The notes: generated by a model from the letters alone, not told the origin. Positions 42,420-51,886 are shown, counted from the first letter of the stretch. The stretch: DNA of 64,000 nt from Mycolicibacterium sp. (GCF_016462545.1 NZ_JAEMTA010000013.1:1-64000), one strand, 5' to 3'. Program-made: numbers and translations.

Positions 42420-43366
42420 GAAGTCACCGCCGTCCGGATCGCGAAGCCGGCGATCAGCTCGGGCGCCGGCCGGTAGTAGCGTTGCCGCGTCTCATACGCG
42501 CCCCGCGTGGCCAGTGCCGCGAACGCGGCAATCCACGTGCGGACCTCGTGGGCCGAATTGCCTGCCTCGGCGGTGATCCACGCGTTCGACCAGCCGTCGA
42601 CGTCGGCAACCCGATTGGAGTCGAGCAGTTCGAGCAGGGCGTGGTCCCAGTCCGGGTTGAGCGGGCGCAGTGAGCTCGCGCCGTGGGCGAACTCGTGCGC
42701 GGCAGCCATCACCGCACTCTGGCGGGCACCCCGTTGCTCCACCGTCATCGGCTCGCCGTGCACGATGCGGCCGAGCGCGGCGGCAGGAGCGGTCGCCAGC
42801 GTCGGCACGGGCGGATCATGCGACAGCCCACCGGAACCCACCACCAGAACCCGCGCACCGAGCGTCGTCAGAAAGTGGCCGATGGCCGTGCCGAGGGCCC
42901 TGGTCCGCTTGAGTGGACCGAGCGGGGTGGCCACCGAGTTGATGAACACCGGAATCACGGGTACCGCTCCGAGGTCGCCGAAGAGCGACTGCAGGGGCTG
43001 GACCGTTCCGTGGTCGACGTCCATGCTGGCCGAGATCGCCACGTCGATGCCGTTGTCCCACAGCGACTCCGCACAGTCCGAGGCAAGTTCGGCGGGGACG
43101 TTCAGCGGTCCCGCGTAGCTGCCGTAGTCACCGACACCGGTGGCAGCGGTGCCGATGCAGAACGGTGGCATGAGTCGGTAGAAGAAGCCGTTGTAATGGT
43201 CGGGCGAGAAGATCACGACCAGTTCGGGATCGAAGGCACGGACGAACTCCCGGGCCGCACTCAACTCGGATTCTATGTCGTCACGGAGTTCGGGAGACAG
43301 TCCCGGCAGATTCAGCAGCGGGCTGTGCGACATGCAGCACAGGGCCAGCGACTTCTCGGTGATCAT
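42416..43366 (-). CDS. mhpB: LigB-type extradiol dioxygenase (MhpB-like)
   Basis: A 316-residue class III extradiol ring-cleavage dioxygenase, like 2,3-dihydroxyphenylpropionate 1,2-dioxygenase. His14 (MSHSPLL), His57 ([17 protein letters not shown]), His119 (DVDHGTVQP) and His183 (GGLSHDPP) are in the order expected for the iron and acid-base residues. The 64-residue gap between the last two equals that in E. coli MhpB. GGGAGG lies before the ATG, inside the end of the hydroxylase gene. It would open a catechol-like ring. Confidence 0.93.
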   Translation of the reverse strand: MITEKSLALCCMSHSPLLNLPGLSPELRDDIESELSAAREFVRAFDPELVVIFSPDHYNGFFYRLMPPFCIGTAATGVGDYGSYAGPLNVPAELASDCAESLWDNGIDVAISASMDVDHGTVQPLQSLFGDLGAVPVIPVFINSVATPLGPLKRTRALGTAIGHFLTTLGARVLVVGSGGLSHDPPVPTLATAPAAALGRIVHGEPMTVEQRGARQSAVMAAAHEFAHGASSLRPLNPDWDHALLELLDSNRVADVDGWSNAWITAEAGNSAHEVRTWIAAFAALATRGAYETRQRYYRPAPELIAGFAIRTAVTS

Positions 43367-44984
43367 GGGAATCGTTACCTCCCTTCGTCAGACAGAGGAC
43401 TTCGAAGAGTGCGGTGCTGAGCTCGGGCGCCAACTGGGCGATGCACGCGCCCGCGATGCACCGGTCGGGCCGCAGGAAGAGGACGGACTCCGCGTGGACG
43501 TCGAAGAACGACTTCAGCGCTCCGGTCCGGTCGCCGACGATGGTGACCTCCGAGTCGTCGTCCCCGGCCCAATGCAGTTGGGTCAGTGGCCTGATGGCAA
43601 TGAAGGTCGCCCCCAATGCCTTCCACCTGGCGATGGCGTCGTCACCGAGGAGCGCACGCGGGTTGTTGTTCCACGCGAGGACCGCGAACCCGGGACCGAG
43701 TACGTCGTCGAGCAGGACGTTCTGCTCGTCGCGTGTGTCGACGCGGGGTTGGATGAACAGCGTCCCGGTGGGAGAGGTGGCGGAGCGGGGCATCACGTGC
43801 TCGCCAAGGTGCGCGATCGCGCCCTGCTCGTAGCGCGGCATCGGCTTGAAGCGCATCTCGAGGATGTACCGCTTGAGCGTCGGCACCACCGAGGCGGCCC
43901 GAATGATCCTGTCCCGCAACCCCGCAACGGTGGCGTTGGTCGGCGAGATGACGCGTCCCACCATGGTCGACAGGTCGATCATGGCCCTGGCGTGCTTGCG
44001 ACGCTCGACGTCATAGGTGTCGAGCAACCCATCGTCGGCCTCACCCTTGACCACGGCTGCCAACTTCCAACCGAGGTTGGCAGCATCGCGGATGCCGCTG
44101 TTGTAGCCCTGGCCCTGCCACACCGGCATCAGATGGGCGGCGTCCCCGGCGAGGAGCATCCGACCCCTGCGGAACGCACTGGCGATGCGGGAGTGGTGGG
44201 TGTACACCCGGTGCCGAATCACGTCGACGCGGTCTGGGTAGGGGACGAACGGGGCCAACATCCGGGCGATGAAGTCCGGCTTCTCGACCTGTTCGTCGGT
44301 CTCGTCCGCGTGAATCATGAACTCGAAGCGCCGAATTCCGTGCGCAATCGAAATGGATGCGTAGGGCCGGGCCGGATCGGCGCCGACCTCGCTGTTGGGA
44401 TGTCCGAGCGGATCGGTCGCGAGGTCGATGACGAGCCATCGCGTCGCGGACGTGGTGCCCTCGAACGTCACCCCCATCAGGCGCCGCGTCGCGCTGCGCC
44501 CGCCGTCGCAACCCACGACGTAGCGAGCCGTGATTGGCATGGCCTCTCCGGCGATGGCGACCCGCACGCCATCACCGAACTCCTCGCACGACTCCATCGC
44601 GTGACCCCAGGCGACCTCGACACAGTCGAAGCGGTCCAGGCCGCGCAAGAGCTCGGCGTCGACCATTGGCTGGACGAAACCGTTGCGCTTCGGCCAGCCG
44701 AATCGTGCGTCGGGAGGCGCCATCTCGGCCAGCAGACGCCGGTTGGCGTCGTAGAACCGCAGGATCTGGTTGGGCACGGTGTGCGGTAGCACGTGGTCGA
44801 CCACGCCGATCGACTGGAACGTGCGCAGTGCCTCGTCGTCGAGCCCCACTCCTCGCGGGTAGTCGATCAGGCTGTCCCTCTCGTCGACGACGAGTGTGCT
44901 GACGCCCTGCATGCCAAGGACGTTCGCGAGGGTGAGCCCGACGGGACCGGCTCCGACGATCACGACGTCGACGTTTCCGATCAT
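43281..44984 (-). CDS. mhpA: FAD-dependent aromatic hydroxylase (MhpA-like)
   Basis: A 567-residue group A flavin monooxygenase. It has [31 protein letters not shown] (the DG motif) and [20 protein letters not shown] followed by [15 protein letters not shown]. It resembles 3-(3-hydroxyphenyl)propionate hydroxylase. ATG at 44984 overlaps the hydrolase stop by one base; the frame to 45362 above it is spurious. Its C-terminus runs 86 bases into mhpB, an unusually long overlap, adding a tail of about 28 residues of atypical sequence. Confidence 0.92.
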   Translation of the reverse strand: MIGNVDVVIVGAGPVGLTLANVLGMQGVSTLVVDERDSLIDYPRGVGLDDEALRTFQSIGVVDHVLPHTVPNQILRFYDANRRLLAEMAPPDARFGWPKRNGFVQPMVDAELLRGLDRFDCVEVAWGHAMESCEEFGDGVRVAIAGEAMPITARYVVGCDGGRSATRRLMGVTFEGTTSATRWLVIDLATDPLGHPNSEVGADPARPYASISIAHGIRRFEFMIHADETDEQVEKPDFIARMLAPFVPYPDRVDVIRHRVYTHHSRIASAFRRGRMLLAGDAAHLMPVWQGQGYNSGIRDAANLGWKLAAVVKGEADDGLLDTYDVERRKHARAMIDLSTMVGRVISPTNATVAGLRDRIIRAASVVPTLKRYILEMRFKPMPRYEQGAIAHLGEHVMPRSATSPTGTLFIQPRVDTRDEQNVLLDDVLGPGFAVLAWNNNPRALLGDDAIARWKALGATFIAIRPLTQLHWAGDDDSEVTIVGDRTGALKSFFDVHAESVLFLRPDRCIAGACIAQLAPELSTALFEVLCLTKGGNDSHDHREVAGPVLHVAQPAAESAGTVSRTP

Positions 44985-45847
44985 CAGCGCCCCAGCAGGA
45001 AGTCGAGGTGCAGGGCGTTGAACGTCTTGGCGTCCTCGTACTGCGGCCAGTGACCGCAACCGGGCATCACCTCGAACCGGGCGCCGGGAATCATCGAGGC
45101 GATCCGGCTGCCCTCGCTGACGTCGGCGGTCGGGTCGTCGCTGGTCCACAGCACCAGGGTCGGCGCCGTGATGGCACCGTATTCGCTGGGCCCGAGGAGG
45201 TTTCGCGCTCTGATCTCGGGATTCTGCAAAGCCATGATGTCGCTCATCGCCGCCACGAAACCGGGCTGCCGGTAGACGCGCTGGCGGCTGGCCACGATGT
45301 CGTCGTAGTCCTTGCTCTTGTCGGCCATCAACCACTTGATCCTGGCCGCAACGGTGTCCCACGAGGGGTTCTCGGCCGCTGCCATCGACAGTGCGATGAT
45401 GCGCTTCATCACCTCGGGGTCCGCCTGCGAACCACCCGCGGTGTTGAGCACGAGGCGATCGATGCGGTCCGGATGGTCGGAGGCGGCGCGCGCCGCCACC
45501 CAGCCTCCGAGCGATTCACCGGAGAGGTGGACGCGCTCGACCCCGATGGCGTCGAGGACCGCCAGCAGATGATCGACATAGTGAGCCACCTCGAGGGGGT
45601 GGCCCGGCTTGTCGGTGTAGCCGTGCCCGAGCATGTCGATCGACCAGGTCGAGAAGTGCTCGGCGTGCGCTTCGAGATTGCGGACGTAGGCCTCGGCATG
45701 CCCGCCGGAACCGTGCAACAGCACCAGCGTCGGCCTGTCCGTGTCACCGGCATGCAGATAGCGCGTACGGATTCCGTCGGCGTCGAGAAAGCCCTGCGAG
45801 AACGCGACGCCCTGGAGGTCACTCCAGACGCTCTCGAACTCGGTCAT
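44984..45847 (-). CDS. Alpha/beta hydrolase, meta-cleavage product type (MhpC-like)
   Basis: A 287-residue C-C hydrolase-like protein. It has the oxyanion motif [20 protein letters not shown], nucleophile in [10 protein letters not shown], Asp in [11 protein letters not shown] and His in [10 protein letters not shown]. With the hydroxylase and dioxygenase it makes a hydroxylate-cleave-hydrolyse set. ATG at 45847 has GAGAGGGG upstream. It is first in the operon reaching 37530. A half-operator and an IclR-type palindrome lie in the 107-bp divergent region. Confidence 0.92.
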   Translation of the reverse strand: MTEFESVWSDLQGVAFSQGFLDADGIRTRYLHAGDTDRPTLVLLHGSGGHAEAYVRNLEAHAEHFSTWSIDMLGHGYTDKPGHPLEVAHYVDHLLAVLDAIGVERVHLSGESLGGWVAARAASDHPDRIDRLVLNTAGGSQADPEVMKRIIALSMAAAENPSWDTVAARIKWLMADKSKDYDDIVASRQRVYRQPGFVAAMSDIMALQNPEIRARNLLGPSEYGAITAPTLVLWTSDDPTADVSEGSRIASMIPGARFEVMPGCGHWPQYEDAKTFNALHLDFLLGR

Positions 45848-45868
45848 TCGGCCCCTCTCGCCTGCTGG

Positions 45869-45885
45869 CGGAAACAAGATTCTCT
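45869..45885. promoter_or_regulatory. Asymmetric operator-like site before the mhp-like operon
   Basis: CGGAA-ACAAG-ATTCTCT: one arm of the window palindrome with the CGnnA form of the other arm. It lies 22 bp upstream of the hydrolase start at 45847. Confidence 0.4.
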
Positions 45886-45900
45886 TTTATTGCAATCAAT

Positions 45901-45919
45901 GTGTGCTAATATCGCACAC
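45901..45919. promoter_or_regulatory. IclR-type operator candidate GTGTGC-N7-GCACAC
   Basis: A perfect six-base inverted repeat with TAATATC centre, placed between the divergent mhp-like hydrolase and the IclR gene. A further GTGCAC half lies eight bases beyond. Position and symmetry fit binding by the adjacent IclR protein. Confidence 0.6.
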
Positions 45920-45953
45920 CTATGTGCACTATCCATAGAGCATCACTCTCGCG

Positions 45954-46661
45954 ATGACGTCTGTCAAGGAGCCGGCGCCGGCCACCGACAAGCTCGCCGC
46001 CGGATCTCAGACCCTGGCCAGGGGCCTGTCGGCGCTGCAGGCCGTGGCGAGCGCGCCCTCGGGAATGACTGCGCAACAGGTCGCCGATCACGTCGGCGTG
46101 CACCGCACGATCGCCTACCGACTTCTCTCGACGCTGACGCAGAACCGCTACCTGGTGAAGGGCGACGACGGGCGATACCGGCCCGCGGCGATGCTGGCCG
46201 TGCTCGGCGCATCGTTCGACAACAACCTGCGATCGCTGAGCGTGCCAACCCTGCGCACCCTGGCCGACGACCTCGGCACGACGGTGTCGTTGCTCGTCGC
46301 CGAGGGTGAGCAACAGGTGGCGATCGCCGTCATCGTGCCGACGTTGGTGTTCTACCAACTGTCGTTCCACGAGGGCAGCCGTCATCCCCTCGACCGCGGT
46401 GCCGCCGGCATTGCGCTACTGGCCAGCATGCCGCCTCGTCCGGGCGAACGGGACCTGGTGCCGTTGACTCGCGAACGGGGTTGGGTGATGACCCACGGCG
46501 AGATCGAACCGGACACCTACGGACTCGCGGTGCCGGTCAAGCGCAGGCCACCGTCACCACCCACCTGCATCAACCTGATCTCGCACCGCGAGGACGCGCT
46601 GACCGGTGGACGGGAGGCGGTCATCACGGCCGCCCACGAGCTGTCACGAATTCTGGGCTGA
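45954..46661 (+). CDS. IclR family transcriptional regulator
   Basis: A 235-residue IclR protein. The winged helix-turn-helix is QTLARGLSALQAVASAPSGM, TAQQVADHVGVHRTIAYRLL and STLTQNRYLVKGDDGRYRPA. The effector domain includes TVSLLVAEGEQQVAIAV and PLDRGAAGIALLAS. It is about 15-20 residues shorter than typical at the C-terminal side. IclR proteins often control aromatic catabolism, and this one lies divergent from the mhp-like operon with a palindrome between. No clear Shine-Dalgarno precedes the ATG. Confidence 0.93.
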   Translation: MTSVKEPAPATDKLAAGSQTLARGLSALQAVASAPSGMTAQQVADHVGVHRTIAYRLLSTLTQNRYLVKGDDGRYRPAAMLAVLGASFDNNLRSLSVPTLRTLADDLGTTVSLLVAEGEQQVAIAVIVPTLVFYQLSFHEGSRHPLDRGAAGIALLASMPPRPGERDLVPLTRERGWVMTHGEIEPDTYGLAVPVKRRPPSPPTCINLISHREDALTGGREAVITAAHELSRILG

Positions 46662-46674
46662 GAGGTAGCGGACT

Positions 46675-48282
46675 GTGTCGGTGAGTACGAACTGGGACCT
46701 CGATGTCGACGTCGTCGTGCTCGGCACTGGTGGCGCCGGATTGACGGCGGCGCTCACCGCCGCCGTGGGTGGCGCGTCGGTAGCGGTCTACGACAAGGCT
46801 CGGACGGTCGGCGGTACGACCGCCGTGTCCGGCGGCATCGTGTGGATTCCGGCGCACCAACGCTCCCCCGACGGCGAACTGACCGTCGAGGACGCCATGC
46901 GCTACCTCGAGGCGCAGTCCCTCGGGGCAATGGACACCGAACTCGTCGAGACCTTCGTGCGCACCGGCCCGGAGATGCTCGACTTCGTCGAGAAGCACAG
47001 CGAGCTCCAATTCGAGGTCGCCGCAGGCTTCCCCGACTACAAGCCCGAGCTTCCCGGTGGGCGGCCCTCGGGCGGTAGATCACTGAACGCCAGGCCGTTC
47101 GACCTCGCGCGGCTTGGCCCCTGGAGCGACCGCATCACCTCATTCCCCGTCGACTTCAGCAACGTCGGACTGGACGCCGAGACCCGCGCCAGGATCCATG
47201 CGTCGGTCGACGAGTCCCTGATCGACCCGTGCGTGGCGGGTACCGCGTTGATCGCCGGGTTGCTCAAGGGTCTGCTGGACCTCGGCGTCGTGCCGACCAC
47301 GGACGCCAGGGCGCGCGAGCTCATCGCGTTCGACGGAAGGATCACCGGAGTCCGAATCAGCATCGCCGGCATGGACATTCGGGTCCGCGCCCGCCACGGC
47401 GTGGTGCTCGGCACCGGCGGATTCGAATGGGACCCGACGTTGGTGGACGCCTACCTGCGCGGCCCGATGCACGGCCCGGTGTCGCCGCCGAACAACACCG
47501 GCGACGGTCTACGCATGGCGATGGCTCACGGCGCCGACCTCGCCAACATGGGAGAGGCGTGGTGGGTGCCGATCGTGCAGCTCCCCGGTGACACCATCGA
47601 CGGACATCAGCGCAGCCGCAGCGTCCGCCTCGAGCGCACGCGCCCACGCAGCATCATCGTCAACCGGGCGGGCAGGCGATTCCTCAACGAGGCCGGCGAA
47701 TACAACTCGATGGCGGGTCCGTTCCACCACCTCGACCCCCGGCACGGCTACCTCAACGATCCCGCGTGGATCGTCTTCGACTCCCTGCATCTGAAGAAGT
47801 ACGGCTTCCTCGGCGTCGAACCGGACGGGGCGGCGCCCGATTGGTACTGCACGTCAGCGGACCTCGACGAGCTCGGCCGCAAGACGGGCATCGACCCCGA
47901 CCGGTTGGCCCGCACGATCGAGGCGTGGAACCACAACGTCCAAGCCGAGATCGACCCCGACTTCGGCCGTGGCTCAAGCGCTTACGACGGCTATTGGGGC
48001 GATCCCGAGGCCGCGACAAGTGCGCTGCAGACGCTCGGGCCGATCGACACCGCACCGTACTACGCGGTGCCGGTCACCATCGGGGCCATGGGCACCAAGG
48101 GTGGTCCTCGGACGGATGCCGACGGCCGCGTGCTGCACGTCAGCGGCGAGCCGATTCCCGGTCTCTACGCCGCGGGCAACGCGATGGCGGGCGTCACGGG
48201 TAAGGCCTATGGGGGCGCAGGCGGAACGCTGGGCCCTGCAATGGTATTCGGCTACCGAGCCGGAAGGGCCCTGACGTCCTGA
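46675..48282 (+). CDS. KstD-like FAD-dependent dehydrogenase (second copy)
   Basis: A 535-residue flavoprotein of the KstD group from GTG at 46675, with AGAGGTAG upstream. Motifs are VVVLGTGGAGLTAALTAAVG, GGTTAVSGGIVWIPAHQRS and the closing GKAYGGAGGTLGPAMVFGY with the active-site Tyr and Gly pattern. It is related to but distinct from the protein at 40671-42419. It follows IclR by 13 bases and is probably co-transcribed with it. Confidence 0.92.
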   Translation: MSVSTNWDLDVDVVVLGTGGAGLTAALTAAVGGASVAVYDKARTVGGTTAVSGGIVWIPAHQRSPDGELTVEDAMRYLEAQSLGAMDTELVETFVRTGPEMLDFVEKHSELQFEVAAGFPDYKPELPGGRPSGGRSLNARPFDLARLGPWSDRITSFPVDFSNVGLDAETRARIHASVDESLIDPCVAGTALIAGLLKGLLDLGVVPTTDARARELIAFDGRITGVRISIAGMDIRVRARHGVVLGTGGFEWDPTLVDAYLRGPMHGPVSPPNNTGDGLRMAMAHGADLANMGEAWWVPIVQLPGDTIDGHQRSRSVRLERTRPRSIIVNRAGRRFLNEAGEYNSMAGPFHHLDPRHGYLNDPAWIVFDSLHLKKYGFLGVEPDGAAPDWYCTSADLDELGRKTGIDPDRLARTIEAWNHNVQAEIDPDFGRGSSAYDGYWGDPEAATSALQTLGPIDTAPYYAVPVTIGAMGTKGGPRTDADGRVLHVSGEPIPGLYAAGNAMAGVTGKAYGGAGGTLGPAMVFGYRAGRALTS

Positions 48283-48294
48283 TCCGTCGGTTGC

Positions 48295-49203
48295 CTAGTC
48301 GTCGGCCCTGACCTTGTCCTTCAGCGAGGGCACCACCGGCGGCGCCTCCCGCCAATTGGGAACGCCGTCGCTCTCGTTGGCGACGGGGAAACCACCGCCG
48401 TGCACCTGCGACCAATGGCTGTGGTTGAGCTGGTGCATCGTGAAGCACGCGTTGAGGGAATTGTAGAAGCCCTGGTTGTCCTGGGTCTGGTTGACCGACT
48501 CCTTGATCAGCAGGGCCGCCATCGTGGGTACCTTCGCGATGCGACGCGCGAACTCCAGAGTCCTGTCCGACAGCTCGTCGACGGGAAAGACCTTCGACAC
48601 CATGCCGAGTTGGTACGCCTCGTCGACCGACAGGGTGTCACCGGTGAGCATCAGCTCCTTGGTCTTGCGGGCGCCGAATTCCCAAGGGTGGGCGAAGTAT
48701 TCGACGCCGCACATCCCGAGCCGGGTGCCGACGACGTCGGCGAACCGCGTGTTGTCCGCAGCCACGATCAAATCGCAGGACCACATCAGCATGAGCGCCG
48801 CGGCGTAGACGTCACCGTGCACCTGCGCGACGGTGATCTTGCGGAGGTTGCGCCACCGCAGCGTGTTCTGGAAGAAGTGATGCCACTCCTGAAGCATCAG
48901 CTTCTCGGCGGCCTCGCGCGTCGCACCGTTCTCGCTGAAGCTCGGATGCTGGTCCGGGCCGGGCTGGTACTCCTGCATCATCGCCTTGGAGCCCAGGTCG
49001 TGGCCGGAGGAGAACATCGGACCGTTCCCGCCGAGGATGACGACGCGGACGGTGTCGTCGGCCTCGGCCTTCAGGAATGCATCACCCAGTTCGACCAGCA
49101 GACCGCGCTGTTGGGCGTTGCGCTGGTCCGGTCGGTTGAGCATGATCCGGGCAATGGTGCCCTCGTCGAGGGTCTCGTACGTCACATAGCGGTAGTCGGC
49201 CAT
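48295..49203 (-). CDS. Enoyl-CoA hydratase/isomerase family protein
   Basis: A 302-residue crotonase-fold protein from MADYRYVTYETLDEG. It has IMLNRPDQRNAQQ, ILGGNGPMFSSGHDLGS (first oxyanion segment) and VYAAALMLMWSCDLIVAADN (second). The HHFFQNTLRWRNLRKITVAQ insertion and long C-terminus resemble the enzyme at 26617-27573. It ends the MeaB-DUF35-thiolase-like run. An asymmetric operator-like site lies 20 bp upstream of its start. ATG at 49221 is a weaker alternative. Confidence 0.91.
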   Translation of the reverse strand: MADYRYVTYETLDEGTIARIMLNRPDQRNAQQRGLLVELGDAFLKAEADDTVRVVILGGNGPMFSSGHDLGSKAMMQEYQPGPDQHPSFSENGATREAAEKLMLQEWHHFFQNTLRWRNLRKITVAQVHGDVYAAALMLMWSCDLIVAADNTRFADVVGTRLGMCGVEYFAHPWEFGARKTKELMLTGDTLSVDEAYQLGMVSKVFPVDELSDRTLEFARRIAKVPTMAALLIKESVNQTQDNQGFYNSLNACFTMHQLNHSHWSQVHGGGFPVANESDGVPNWREAPPVVPSLKDKVRADD

Positions 49204-49222
49204 CTTTCGGACTCTATTCATT

Positions 49223-49239
49223 CGAGAATGCCATTACCG
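49223..49239. promoter_or_regulatory. Asymmetric operator-like site before the hydratase
   Basis: On the minus strand CGGTA-ATGGC-ATTCTCG. It is nearly the same as the site at 62190-62206 (CGGTA-TTGGC-ATTCTCA), which points to shared function rather than chance. Confidence 0.5.
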
Positions 49240-49250
49240 CAGGGGGTGGG

Positions 49251-50396
49251 TTACAGCGACAGAATGGTCGCCGACGCGGTGCCCGGCGCCCCGTAGACCT
49301 GGGCCAGGCCGACCCTCGGGTTACCGGGCACCTGACGTTCACCGGCTTCCCCGCGAAGCTGACGGACCAACTCGTGCATCTGACGCAGACCCGATGCGCC
49401 GATCGGCTCGCCGTTGGCGATCAGGCCGCCGTCGGTGTTCACCGGAAGCGATCCACCGATCTCGGTGGCGCCGTCGGCGATCAGCTTCTCTTGATCACCG
49501 TCAGCGCACAGCCCGGTCTCGGCCATGTGAATCACCTCCGCGCCGGCGTCGGTGTCCTGCAACTGCGCAATGTCGACGTCCTCGGGTCCGATCCCCGCGG
49601 CCTCGTATGCAGCCTTCGCCGCATACACCGTGGGCGAGGTGTCCACCTCCAGCGGCGCCGACGTGGCATGCACCTCGTAGGCACCGAAGCGCCGCGTCCG
49701 AATCTCGCTGGCCCGCACGAACACCGGGGTCTTGGTGTACTGGTGAGCCAGGTCGCCTCGGCACATGATCACCGCGGCGGCGCCCTCATCGGGTGCGCAG
49801 AACATGAACTGCCGCAACGGGTAGTTCAGCACCGGCGATGCCATGATGTCCTCGACCGAGATCTCCTTGCGACGGAACGCATTCGGATTGAGGATGCCAT
49901 TACGAAAATTCTTGTTGGCCACCCTCGCCAACGTCTCCTGGGAGATGCCGTGCTCATGCAGGTAGTGATTGGCCTTCATGCCGAAGAACTTGGTGGTGAC
50001 GAACTGACCGTTCTCGGCGTACCACTGCGGCAGCGCAAGCTTGGCGGGGTCGTCGGTGAAGGCGCCGCGCGGATGCTTGTCCAACCCGACCGCGATGCCG
50101 ATGTCGTACTTGCCGAGGCGGATGGTGTCGGCGGTCTGCTGGATGGCGCTCGCCGACGTCGCACATGCGTTGAAGACGTTGGTGAAGGTGATGCCCGTGA
50201 GCCCGACGAGGCGGGTCACCGAGTCGGGATTGGACACCTCGTAGCTGCCACCGAAGCCGAATTGAACGTCACCCCATTCGATTCCGGCGTCGACGAGGGC
50301 CGACTGAATGGCCTCGGCGCCCATCTGCACCGCAGACTTGTCGAAGCGTCCGAACGGGTGAATGCCAACACCGATGATGGCTACGTCATTGGTCAT
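49251..50396 (-). CDS. Thiolase-fold protein (lipid-transfer/Ltp-like), DUF35 partner
   Basis: A 381-residue thiolase-superfamily protein. The nucleophile region NACATSASAIQQTADTIRLG keeps a Cys. The usual GHPxGA(S/T)G motif reads GEPIGASG, so the His is Glu. Proteins like this pair with zinc-ribbon DUF35 proteins; in steroid degradation such pairs act as retro-aldolases on side-chain CoA esters (Ltp2 type). The DUF35 gene is 14 bases upstream, supporting a complex. Thiolase, aldolase or acyltransferase activity remains open. Confidence 0.9.
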   Translation of the reverse strand: MTNDVAIIGVGIHPFGRFDKSAVQMGAEAIQSALVDAGIEWGDVQFGFGGSYEVSNPDSVTRLVGLTGITFTNVFNACATSASAIQQTADTIRLGKYDIGIAVGLDKHPRGAFTDDPAKLALPQWYAENGQFVTTKFFGMKANHYLHEHGISQETLARVANKNFRNGILNPNAFRRKEISVEDIMASPVLNYPLRQFMFCAPDEGAAAVIMCRGDLAHQYTKTPVFVRASEIRTRRFGAYEVHATSAPLEVDTSPTVYAAKAAYEAAGIGPEDVDIAQLQDTDAGAEVIHMAETGLCADGDQEKLIADGATEIGGSLPVNTDGGLIANGEPIGASGLRQMHELVRQLRGEAGERQVPGNPRVGLAQVYGAPGTASATILSL

Positions 50397-50410
50397 GGGG
50401 GAACTCCTGT

Positions 50411-50824
50411 TCAGACCGGCTGGAAGGCGAAGGTGACGATCTCGTTGCCGTCGGCATCGGTCGCGAACGGAATCATGGTCAGCTCGACCTCCATGCCGAA
50501 CGTCAGCTTCTCCGGATCGTTCTCGGTCAGCCGACCTTCGACGCGTACGACGTCACCGAGTTGCACCAGACCCATGCCGAACGGCACGAAGTCCTTGCCG
50601 GCCGGGCCGATGTAGGGCGCACCGGGCGGGAATCCCTGCGTGGTCCATGCGATCACGGTGCCCCGCCGCGGCAGCAGCACGTCGCTCGTGTCGGCCTTGC
50701 TGCACTTGGGGCAGTGCGACTGACGCGGGAACACGGTCGCTCCGCATGCCCCGCACCCACTGCCGATCAGCTGTGGATTCTCCTCCGGCCACGTCGAGAT
50801 GCTGGGATCTATCGCCTTCTGCAC
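50411..50824 (-). CDS. DUF35 OB-fold / zinc-ribbon protein
   Basis: A 137-residue protein with an N-terminal zinc ribbon (C24-x2-C27 in GSGCGACGA and C38-x2-C41 in SHCPKCSKA) and a C-terminal OB fold (GTVIAWTTQGFPPGAPYIGP, VEGRLTENDPEKLTFGMEVE). It is the usual partner of Ltp-type thiolase-fold enzymes, positioning the acyl-CoA. It is directly upstream of one. An operator-like pair lies 40-77 bp before its start. Confidence 0.92.
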   Translation of the reverse strand: MQKAIDPSISTWPEENPQLIGSGCGACGATVFPRQSHCPKCSKADTSDVLLPRRGTVIAWTTQGFPPGAPYIGPAGKDFVPFGMGLVQLGDVVRVEGRLTENDPEKLTFGMEVELTMIPFATDADGNEIVTFAFQPV

Positions 50825-50863
50825 GAGGCCTCCTGAGCAGCGAAGAATACGTTGGCGAAATCG

Positions 50864-50901
50864 TACAACATGCTTTCTCTAAAACGGTAACCCCATTCTC
50901 A
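50864..50901. promoter_or_regulatory. Tandem operator-like sites before DUF35
   Basis: 50885-50901 reads CGGTA-ACCCC-ATTCTCA (asymmetric form). 50864-50880 ends in TTTCTCT, a weak half-site. Their starts are 21 bp apart, as at the P450 and FadD promoters. The site overlaps the end of meaB. Confidence 0.42.
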
Positions 50902-51783
50902 TAAGGGTTCGGGAGCGTCGCCCACGCCCTCCAGCAGCGATGTCGCGGCCGTGTACACGTCGAGTTGTCCCTCCGCGATCGCGGCGGCCAACCCGTCGAG
51001 ACCGGGGTGCGCGCGTAGCGCGCTCTGAGCCAGCGACAGCACCTGTGCGCGGGCTCGGGCCACCCGGCGCTCGGGACTGTCGGTGCGGAGGTGGACGTCG
51101 ATGGCCTCCACGAGTTCGGCGATGCCCTCGTCCCGGGCGGCCACGATCTTCAGGATCGGCGCATCGGTCTCGGCGTGCAGGTCGCGCGCCGTCTGATCAG
51201 CTCCGTCGCGGTCGGCCTTGTTGATGACCACGATGTCGGCCACCTCGAGCAGACCGGCCTTCGCCGCCTGAATTGCGTCGCCCGCACCGGGATTGAGCAC
51301 GACGACAGTCGGGTCGGCCACCGCCGCGATCTCGATCTCGGACTGGCCCACGCCAACTGTCTCGATGAGGATCACGTCATACGACAGGGCGGCCAGCACG
51401 TGGATGGCCGCTGGCACGCCCTCCGCCAGGCCGCCGAGATGACCCCGTGTCGCGACCGAACGGATGAGGACGTCGGAATCGTTGATGTGGGCGGCCATTC
51501 GAATGCGATCACCGAGGAGTGCGCCGCCGCTGTACGGCGAGGACGGATCGACGGCGAGCACCGCCACGCGCTTGCCCTGCCCGCGGTATGCGGAGACCAA
51601 GACGGCGATGGTCGTCGACTTTCCCGCTCCCGGCGGGCCGGTGATGCCGATGACCCGCACCCGGTCGTTGCCGACCACGGCCAACACCTCGTCGCGCCTG
51701 GTGCTCTCGACCAGGCTCAGCAGCCGACCGGCCGCCCGGGTGGACCCGCTGCGCGCCGCGGCGACGAGTTCTTCGATGGTCAT
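50899..51783 (-). CDS. meaB: MeaB/ArgK-type GTPase, B12 mutase chaperone
   Basis: A 294-residue G3E-family GTPase. It has Walker A GPPGAGKST, VLAVDPSSPYSGGALLGDRI (switch region), DVILIETVGVGQSEIEIAAV and NKAD for guanine. MeaB proteins load and protect the cobalamin cofactor of acyl-CoA mutases. A two-subunit mutase without its own GTPase domain lies at 60110-62164, and is the likely client. It is shorter than canonical MeaB (about 330), the N-terminal dimer arm being reduced. Divergent from an SDR across a strong operator. Confidence 0.94.
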   Translation of the reverse strand: MTIEELVAAARSGSTRAAGRLLSLVESTRRDEVLAVVGNDRVRVIGITGPPGAGKSTTIAVLVSAYRGQGKRVAVLAVDPSSPYSGGALLGDRIRMAAHINDSDVLIRSVATRGHLGGLAEGVPAAIHVLAALSYDVILIETVGVGQSEIEIAAVADPTVVVLNPGAGDAIQAAKAGLLEVADIVVINKADRDGADQTARDLHAETDAPILKIVAARDEGIAELVEAIDVHLRTDSPERRVARARAQVLSLAQSALRAHPGLDGLAAAIAEGQLDVYTAATSLLEGVGDAPEPL

Positions 51784-51886
51784 CAGATGGGCCGAGCCTA
51801 CGGGGCCTGCTCCGCCGTCGATGCCAAGACCGCGGTCGCATCGACGACGGCGTCACACATGAATGCTTCCCACTTTCGACCCGGTA

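Noticed and set aside
45890..45912. TTGCAA and TAATAT as a sigma-70 promoter for IclR
   Set aside because: Spacing between the two hexamers is only 11 bases, too short; TAATAT may still be a -10 but no -35 is supported.
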